From the NCBI GenBank assembly GCA_049317725.1, contig JBMOHS010000047.1, positions 1-22,489 of the forward strand: DNA of 22,489 nucleotides, written 5' to 3'. Below are positions 16,115 to 22,489 of this stretch, one piece after another. Position 1 is the first letter of the stretch. Every line of letters begins with the position of its first letter. The position numbers and the translations under genes were made by a program. The notes below the pieces were generated by a model. It worked only from the letters and a program-made list of their open reading frames with translations. It searched no databases and was not told the DNA's origin. This stretch comes from CAIOZW01 sp049317725 (GTDB lineage: Bacteria; Acidobacteriota; Blastocatellia; RBC074).

Positions 16115-16168
16115 GAGGGGAGTGGACTGAACCAGCGATGCGGACACATCGCTGAGCCCGCTCCCCTC
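16115..16168 (+). ncRNA. Long two-part hairpin between glnK and the porin gene
   Basis: GAGGGGAGTGG (16115-16125) pairs with CCGCTCCCCTC (16158-16168), 11 pairs with one G-U. Inside it, AGCGATG (16134-16140) pairs perfectly with CATCGCT (16147-16153) around a 6-nt loop. That is 18 pairs in a 54-nt element. No T run follows on the plus strand (CGTGCGAACC), so it is not a plain intrinsic terminator. It could set the relative expression of glnK and the porin by processing or stability, or belong to the porin 5' leader. Confidence 0.5.
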
Positions 16169-16298
16169 GTGCGAACCACGCATAGCAACTGGACATCACC
16201 TGCGTGGATCTGGAGCAAGTGTAAACGCCCCGTTCGTATGGGACAAGCGTTGGCACTCCCTTCCAGTCCATCAGGTCTCTCGACTGGAGGCAAAGTCA

Positions 16299-17855
<1,557 letters not shown>

Positions 17856-17877
17856 GGAGCAGCCTCCACGAACAACA

Positions 17878-17913
<36 letters not shown>

Positions 17914-17918
17914 TTGTG

Positions 17919-17948
17919 GCGGTGGGTCGAAAGGCCCACCGCATTTTT
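17919..17948 (+). terminator. Strong intrinsic terminator after porin
   Basis: GCGGTGGGTC (17919-17928) pairs with GGCCCACCGC (17933-17942) around a GAAA tetraloop, with one T-G pair, followed by A and T5 (17944-17948). It lies 64 bp after the porin stop and ends the glnD-amtB-glnK-porin transcript. It is a clean rho-independent terminator on the plus strand only; gtrA converges from the right. Confidence 0.9.
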
Positions 17949-18089
17949 GTGGTGTGCCCCGCAGGAGGTGCTTTCCGGGAACGGCAAGTCAGCCTTGAGC
18001 CCTCGCCTCTCTCTCTCTTCTGCCCCCCTCATTTCGTCTGGATCTTCCTGGCGTTTGTCTCGGCCCAATCTTCTCGCTGGCCAAGACAA

Positions 18090-18521
18090 CTAAGCCTCTC
18101 GTTCACTCGATTCATGACTCCGGAAGGAGTACCGGGAATGGCCAAAATAGCTCAACCCGACGCCGAGGATCAGGACGATCCCCTGTGCCAGATACGGCGC
18201 TCCCTTCCTGATGCTGGTCAGGCTGGTCAGCCCCAGGACCAGGGGCGGCAGACAGAGCAGGCCAATGACGATATTTCCACTGTAGACGATCAGGCAACGA
18301 ACCCACTCCCGAAAGTAGTTCCCCTTGGTTTTGAAGACGAAATGCTTGTACCCAAGAAAAGAGAAGGTAATACTGATCAGCGAGGAGAGTGGGCTGGCGA
18401 GAAGGTAAGCGTGCGTCAGATGGTCCGTCAGGGCCCACTGGAGAAACGCGAAACAGCCATAGCCAAAGAGGGTATTGACGACCCCTACGGCAAGATATTG
18501 CAGCCTGTGGCGAGATAGCAT
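18090..18521 (-). CDS. GtrA-like small membrane protein
   Basis: The 143-aa product has four hydrophobic segments (about 8-28, 38-60, 75-97, 108-130) and the GtrA-family marks: NTLFGYG in helix 1, FLGYKHFVFK after helix 2, and FGHSRYSFR after helix 4. GtrA proteins are thought to move or organise undecaprenyl-linked sugars for cell-surface polysaccharide. No glycosyltransferase lies beside it, so the role here is open. I chose the ATG at 18521; an in-frame TTG three codons earlier (18530) is possible, and neither has a strong ribosome site. It converges on the porin gene and diverges from the amidohydrolase gene. Confidence 0.85.
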   Translation of the reverse strand: MLSRHRLQYLAVGVVNTLFGYGCFAFLQWALTDHLTHAYLLASPLSSLISITFSFLGYKHFVFKTKGNYFREWVRCLIVYSGNIVIGLLCLPPLVLGLTSLTSIRKGAPYLAQGIVLILGVGLSYFGHSRYSFRSHESSEREA

Positions 18522-18570
18522 AGGATCCAATTTTTCATCAGCAGGGTCATTTCATCTGGTGCCTGGAGGA

Positions 18571-18616
18571 GATCTCACGGTGTGAGCGGAGCCATCTCTT
18601 CCTCGGATGTGAGATC
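18571..18616. promoter_or_regulatory. Operator-like inverted repeats in divergent gap
   Basis: GATCTCAC (18571-18578) and GTGAGATC (18609-18616) are exact reverse complements 30 bp apart; a further GTGAG (18582-18586) makes a tight palindrome CTCAC-GGT-GTGAG with the left arm. The cluster lies midway between the starts of gtrA (18521, minus) and the amidohydrolase gene (18673, plus), where a shared regulator could bind. Confidence 0.4.
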
Positions 18617-18672
18617 ATAGGGGAGTGTTGCGAGTCACGCAAGGATGGAATTTCCCCCGAGAGGAGAGAGTT

Positions 18673-19578
18673 GTGGATCAGAGAGAGATGGCGCGTCGTC
18701 GATTTATTCAGCAGGTCGGGGCCACGCTGGCCGTAGGAGGGCTTGATCGAGGAATCTCCGCAGCTCGACCAGGGCAGGGTCGTCGCTTGATCATCGATTC
18801 TCACCAGCATTTCAGTCCAGCTCCGGACTATCTTGAACGGCTGGTACGAATCTACCGTCCCCGCCGCGCGATGGCCTGTGTTCTGACCCGTGCCGCCCAC
18901 CTCGAGACGGTTCGCCGGGCCGCCGCCGAACACCCAGACGTCATCATCCCCTACGGACAGATCAACGTCGACGACACTTCGGCGATCCGGGAGATCCGCC
19001 AATTTGCCGCCGCCGGGTTTCGCGGCATCAAGATGCATACGCCGAAACATAACTGGGACGACTTTGGTTACTTTTCCATCTACGAGGTGCTGCAGTCGCT
19101 CAACCTGATCGCGCTCTTCCACACCGGGATCGTCTCTGGATCGAGTGATGAGCCGGAGCCCTCTTCGATGGCACGAATGCGGCCCTCGTACCTCCATACC
19201 ATCGCTCGTGCCTTCCCTCGGCTCATCATTCAAGGCGCGCATCTCGGCAATCCCTGGTATGAAGAGGCGGCCGAGGCTGCCCGCTGGGAGAAGAACCTCT
19301 ACTTCGATCTGACAGGGTCGTCGCTGCTCAAGAAGGCAAGGAATTTGGCGGTCTTCCGTGACTACCTCTGGTGGGATGGCCCGAGCTTGCACAGCTCCAG
19401 CGAAGCTGTCTACGCCTTCGAGAAGATCGTCTTTGGGACGGACGAGGCACCGGAGAATCTCGACTCGGTGATGCGCCAGTTCGATGCCATGCTCGATGCT
19501 TGTCAGGTTCCCGAACCCAGTCGCGAGAAGATCTATGGGGGCACCATGGCCCGCCTGCTCAGGATTCCTGTAAAGTAA
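18673..19578 (+). CDS. Tat-exported amidohydrolase-2 family protein
   Basis: The 301-aa product is a TIM-barrel metal-dependent hydrolase of the amidohydrolase-2 type (the group holding decarboxylases and lactonases). Metal-site residues visible: His44 and His46 in DSHQHF, His150 in LFHTG, His190 in QGAHLG and Asp257 in FGTDEAP. The N terminus RRRFIQQVGATLAVGG looks like a twin-arginine signal, so the enzyme is probably exported. I chose the GTG at 18673 because GGAG stands a few bases upstream; a GTG at 18625 and an ATG at 18688 are alternatives, the last leaving the RRR motif intact. The next gene starts 31 bp after the stop, so the two are likely one operon. Substrate unknown; both products are predicted outside the cytoplasm. 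Confidence 0.85.
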   Translation: MDQREMARRRFIQQVGATLAVGGLDRGISAARPGQGRRLIIDSHQHFSPAPDYLERLVRIYRPRRAMACVLTRAAHLETVRRAAAEHPDVIIPYGQINVDDTSAIREIRQFAAAGFRGIKMHTPKHNWDDFGYFSIYEVLQSLNLIALFHTGIVSGSSDEPEPSSMARMRPSYLHTIARAFPRLIIQGAHLGNPWYEEAAEAARWEKNLYFDLTGSSLLKKARNLAVFRDYLWWDGPSLHSSSEAVYAFEKIVFGTDEAPENLDSVMRQFDAMLDACQVPEPSREKIYGGTMARLLRIPVK

Positions 19579-19609
19579 GCTCTCTGACGGGTGAGACGAG
19601 GAGGAACAG

Positions 19610-21862
19610 ATGCGACGACATTCATTTCAGCCATTGAAGAAGCGGGTGGCCGTGACCATTTGGGGGATCCTTCTCTTGTGGGGGATCGGGCAGGCTGTTT
19701 GGGACGTGCCCCTCATCGATGAGATCGGTGTGGGGATCGCCAGCGGACAGTCGGGCCCGACCTTCAACAAAGAGGTCGTTCGCATTTTCCAGCGGAGTTG
19801 TCAAACGTGCCACCATCCGGGGGATATCGCTCCCTTCTCCCTCATGACCTACCAGGAGACGCGACCCTGGGCAGTGGCCATCCGGGAGCAGGTGCTGCGG
19901 CGGCAGATGCCCCCTTGGAAGCCAGTCACCGGGTGTGGCGATTTTCAGGATGTCCAGTCACTCAGTGAGGCAGAGATCCAGACGATCGTCGCTTGGGCCG
20001 ACAGTGGAGCCCCGGAGGGGCAACCTGTCGACTTGCCGGCCCCCCTCGAGTTTCCGGACGGTTGGTCCCTCGGGGCTCCAGATCTGGTGCTCACCCCGGA
20101 AGAGCCCTACACGCCCCCTCCCGGTCGGGACCTCTACCGTTGCTTTACCGTTCCCGTCGGGGATCTCCGCGGGGATCGCTGGGTCAGCGCGCTCAGTGTC
20201 AAGCCGGGCAATCCTGCGATTGTTCATCACGTCATCGCCTATGCCGACCCGGCTGGGGAGTCTGCCCAGCTCGATGCCGCCGAGCCTGGCCCCGGTTACA
20301 CCTGCTTCGGCGGCCCCCGTACCCGGACGACGGAGATGCTCGGCGGATGGGCCCCCGGCTCCCGTGGCTACTTCGCACCGGAAGGGACGGGGATCCGCTT
20401 GGCCAACAACTCCCGCGTCGTGATCCAGGTGCACTACTCGCCAACGGAAGAGCCGGAGAGTGACCGGACGCCAGTCGGGCTCTATTTTGCCAAGCGGCCG
20501 GTCAGACATGCCCTGCAAGTACTCCCACTGGTCAATACGCAGTTCGTCATTCCAGCCGGCAGTCGCCAGCACGAGGTCAATGCCACGTTCAACATCCCCC
20601 TCTTCCTGGCAGGAAAGATGTGGGCGGTCACTCCCCACATGCACCTGCTGGGACGGCGCATTAAAGTTGAGTTGCAGCGTCCAGGAACGACTCGGCCGGA
20701 CTGTCTGATCGATATTCCGGATTGGGACTTCAACTGGCAGGGAACCTATCTCTACCGTCAGCCTGTCACCCTGACGGGAGGATCGACCCTCAAGCTGACG
20801 ACGATCTTTGATAACTCCGCCAGCAATCCACGCAACCCCAGCTCCCCACCCAAAGAGGTACGTTGGGGAGAGGAGACAACCGATGAGATGAGCCTCGCCT
20901 TCATTGGGTTCACGGTCGATGGGCTCGAGTTGCCCCTCTCAGCCCCGGTTCTGCAATCGGTAACCTTGGATGCCCAGGGCGCCCTGATAGTGGAAGGGAC
21001 AGGATTTCTTCCTGGTGCTGAGATCGAGATCGAAGGGCGCAGTCTGCGCGACACCCGGACGACCGCTGTCGAAGCCGCGCGCCGACTCCACTCCGCGGCT
21101 CTCTGGAGAGTCGCGGCACCTCCTGGCGAGGAGGTTGCCTTACGGGTACTCAACCCGGATGGGGTTCGAACGGCAGCGAAAGCCTTTGTACGACCGGGGA
21201 CGGCGTCTCCTCTGGCGACGGTCTCGGCTGCCAGCTACTCTCCCTTCTCCCTGGCACCCTCTTCGATTGTGGTGGCCTTCGGGAGTGGCTTGGCGAGTAC
21301 GGCTGTCGCGGCCACCTCCCTGCCGCTTCCTGCCAATCTCGATGGAACATCGGTCCGCCTCAATGGGCAGGCCGCTCCGCTCTTCTTCGTCTCCCCTGGC
21401 CAGGTCAATTTCCTGATCCCCGACGGTGTTCAGACCGGAACCGCCGTTATCGAGCTGACCACGTCCAGTGGGGCGGTCTCTCGCCAAACGGTCAGCCTCG
21501 CACCAGCCGCCCCCGCCCTCTTTACCAGCAATGCCCAGGGCACCGGGGCCCCTGCCGCTCTGGTGACACGCGATGGCGTCTCTTTTCAGGAGGTCGGAAA
21601 CCTTGATGGTACGCCCAATCCGGTCCGCGTTGGCGACTACCTCGTTCTTTTTGGGACAGGGTTCCGCCATGCTCCCCGCCGCTCCGTCGAGGTCACCCTC
21701 GGCGGCCAACCGGTCCCTCTGCTCTATGTTGGCCCACAGGGAACTTATGCGGGGCTGGATCAGCTCAACCTTCAAATACCTGCCGGACCGAAAGGATTGA
21801 CTGACTCGGTCCTTTCCGTCAACGGGAGATCGGCGCCACCGGTCAGAGTTCGTGTTGAGTGA
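19610..21862 (+). CDS. Secreted cytochrome c / PHM-like copper monooxygenase / TIGR03437-type fusion
   Basis: The 750-aa product begins with a signal anchor or signal peptide (about 12-34). Residues 50-140 form a small cytochrome-c-like domain with a CxxCH haem site (Cys64, Cys67, His68) and a likely Met100 axial ligand in RRQMPPW. Residues 150-440 resemble the copper type II, ascorbate-dependent monooxygenase fold of PHM and dopamine beta-monooxygenase: His206-His207 and His275 correspond to one copper site, and His343, His345 (HMHLLG) and Met427 to the other. Residues about 445-535 look like a TIG/IPT domain and about 540-750 like the TIGR03437 C-terminal domain common in Acidobacteriota. 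AGGAGG lies 5 nt before the ATG. It follows the amidohydrolase gene by 31 bp. Hydroxylation of a periplasmic or surface substrate with electrons fed through the haem is a reasonable inference; the substrate is unknown. Confidence 0.88.
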   Translation: MRRHSFQPLKKRVAVTIWGILLLWGIGQAVWDVPLIDEIGVGIASGQSGPTFNKEVVRIFQRSCQTCHHPGDIAPFSLMTYQETRPWAVAIREQVLRRQMPPWKPVTGCGDFQDVQSLSEAEIQTIVAWADSGAPEGQPVDLPAPLEFPDGWSLGAPDLVLTPEEPYTPPPGRDLYRCFTVPVGDLRGDRWVSALSVKPGNPAIVHHVIAYADPAGESAQLDAAEPGPGYTCFGGPRTRTTEMLGGWAPGSRGYFAPEGTGIRLANNSRVVIQVHYSPTEEPESDRTPVGLYFAKRPVRHALQVLPLVNTQFVIPAGSRQHEVNATFNIPLFLAGKMWAVTPHMHLLGRRIKVELQRPGTTRPDCLIDIPDWDFNWQGTYLYRQPVTLTGGSTLKLTTIFDNSASNPRNPSSPPKEVRWGEETTDEMSLAFIGFTVDGLELPLSAPVLQSVTLDAQGALIVEGTGFLPGAEIEIEGRSLRDTRTTAVEAARRLHSAALWRVAAPPGEEVALRVLNPDGVRTAAKAFVRPGTASPLATVSAASYSPFSLAPSSIVVAFGSGLASTAVAATSLPLPANLDGTSVRLNGQAAPLFFVSPGQVNFLIPDGVQTGTAVIELTTSSGAVSRQTVSLAPAAPALFTSNAQGTGAPAALVTRDGVSFQEVGNLDGTPNPVRVGDYLVLFGTGFRHAPRRSVEVTLGGQPVPLLYVGPQGTYAGLDQLNLQIPAGPKGLTDSVLSVNGRSAPPVRVRVE

Positions 21863-22352
21863 CTCCATGATTGGTGATCAGGGGGAAGGGGGGGCTGAAT
21901 TCGAGTTGACTGATTCTGGATAACGACTCACGGAGAGGAAGATCAGAAAGTGGACTGGGTCAACCAGAGACCAACGTCAAAACTGAAGAGATGATTGCGC
22001 CACCGAGCCACGGAGATCGCCGAGAAGAAGATTGGGTCCCTTGAAATTCATCGATGCCGTGAGTCGTTCCGATTCTGGAGATGTCGCAAATCAGCAACGA
22101 TCCTCAATTCAGTTCCGCTGGGAATCATTCGGGATTCCTTCTCCCCCTGGACTTGGTGGAAGCAATGTATTCGAGCGGGGGCTAACCCGCATTTCTCATC
22201 AGTGTTTGGAAAAAGGCTGTTGTTGAGGAGATAACAACTTTGTGCACAATCACTTATATGAAGAAACAGGAGCATTCTTATGAGGACAGAGTGTAAGAGA
22301 GAGAAACTCGAAGTACAACCTTGTGGAGCCTGACAAGTGATGGAGGAACGCA

Positions 22353-22390
22353 GGGTATGGGGGGGAGCATACCCGGAGTGTTGCTCCGGG
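22353..22390. repeat. Overlapping hairpins GGGTATG/CATACCC and CCCGGAG/CTCCGGG
   Basis: GGGTATG (22353-22359) pairs with CATACCC (22368-22374); CCCGGAG (22372-22378) pairs with CTCCGGG (22384-22390). The two stems share bases 22372-22374, so in RNA they compete. This marks the start of the palindrome-rich block at the window end. Confidence 0.6.
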
Positions 22391-22435
22391 ACTGGACTTT
22401 GGACATTTCGTGCCAAAAAGGGGGCATTTCCACCA

Positions 22436-22489
22436 GCGCCCCAACGGGGCGCCGCATACCAGCCCAGGGTGCAACTTGTGGAATGGAGA
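22436..22489. repeat. Partial REP-like interspersed palindromic repeat at window edge
   Basis: GCGCCCC (22436-22442) and GGGGCGC (22446-22452) form a perfect 7-bp stem with a 3-nt loop, followed by a stretch with CAGCCCAGGGTGCAAC (22460-22475). From memory this style (a ...CCCAACGGGG... palindrome followed by ...CAGCCCAGGG...) recurs as an intergenic repeat in several environmental phyla; this cannot be verified here. The element runs out of the window. Confidence 0.45.

Larger units (their letters stand above)
21863..22489. other. 627-bp right-end region without a convincing gene
   Basis: All frames here are short and lack family features. Two tiny frames with plausible ribosome sites (ATG 22258, 12 codons; ATG 22280, 17 codons, preceded by AGGAG) cannot be supported. 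Codon character of the neighbours is absent, and the stretch is less GC-rich until about 22340, where hairpin-rich repeat-like sequence begins. A short stem GCGGG/CCCGC (22175-22179 with 22186-22190) is followed by ATTTCTC. Confidence 0.55.

Noticed and set aside
16251..16266. TGGCAC 43 bp before the porin start as a sigma-54 promoter
   Set aside because: The -24 box is perfect but the -12 position reads TCCA instead of TTGC, missing the essential GC.
22258..22333. Two tiny frames (12 and 17 codons), the second with AGGAG upstream and two cysteines
   Set aside because: Considered as a small peptide or RiPP precursor, but there is no maturation gene in view and frames this short occur by chance.

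Overview
The window is a GC-rich (roughly 60% by eye) piece of bacterial chromosome carrying mostly housekeeping and nitrogen-assimilation genes. The best taxonomic hint is the C-terminal domain of the last gene (about residues 540-750). It has the repeated-domain style known as the TIGR03437 family, which is abundant in Acidobacteriota such as Solibacter and Blastocatellia. A menaquinone gene of the futalosine route, a Tat-exported amidohydrolase and outer-membrane porin genes agree with a diderm, respiring environmental bacterium. Acidobacteriota is therefore an inference, not a proven assignment.

Left part (1-4360): a 14-bp tandem repeat at the edge; two tRNA-Ser genes (anticodons GGA and CGA) on the minus strand; tadA (tRNA adenosine deaminase) and pepP (Xaa-Pro aminopeptidase), also minus; then mqnC (cyclic dehypoxanthinyl futalosine synthase) divergent on the plus strand behind a good sigma-70-type promoter.

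Nitrogen block (about 4360-17950, all plus): a 590-bp leader with GC-rich hairpins and an intrinsic-terminator-like stem precedes a large glutamate synthase gene (gltB, 1613 aa). An aldo/keto reductase gene overlaps the gltB stop by 4 nt. After a 540-bp gap holding a near-consensus sigma-54 promoter come glnD (PII uridylyltransferase), amtB (ammonium channel), glnK (PII protein with Tyr51) and a BBP2/OmpL-like outer-membrane porin, closed by a strong terminator. Together these cover ammonium entry across both membranes, sensing of nitrogen status (GlnD modifies GlnK, GlnK gates AmtB) and assimilation by GOGAT. No gltD or glnA lies in the window.

Right part (17950-22489): a small GtrA-like membrane protein on the minus strand; a divergent pair of genes on the plus strand behind an operator-like inverted repeat, encoding a Tat-exported amidohydrolase-2 protein and a secreted 750-aa fusion of a cytochrome-c motif, a copper monooxygenase fold (PHM-like, all six copper ligands visible) and Acidobacteriota-type C-terminal domains. 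The last 627 bp hold no convincing gene but contain several short hairpins that look like the beginning of an interspersed palindromic repeat cut by the window edge.

No CRISPR array, rRNA, transposase, prophage or defence locus was seen. The most interesting items are the sigma-54 promoter with phased CAATTG repeats upstream of glnD, the structured gltB leader, the amtB-glnK-porin arrangement with a long hairpin between glnK and the porin gene, and the cytochrome/copper-monooxygenase fusion.
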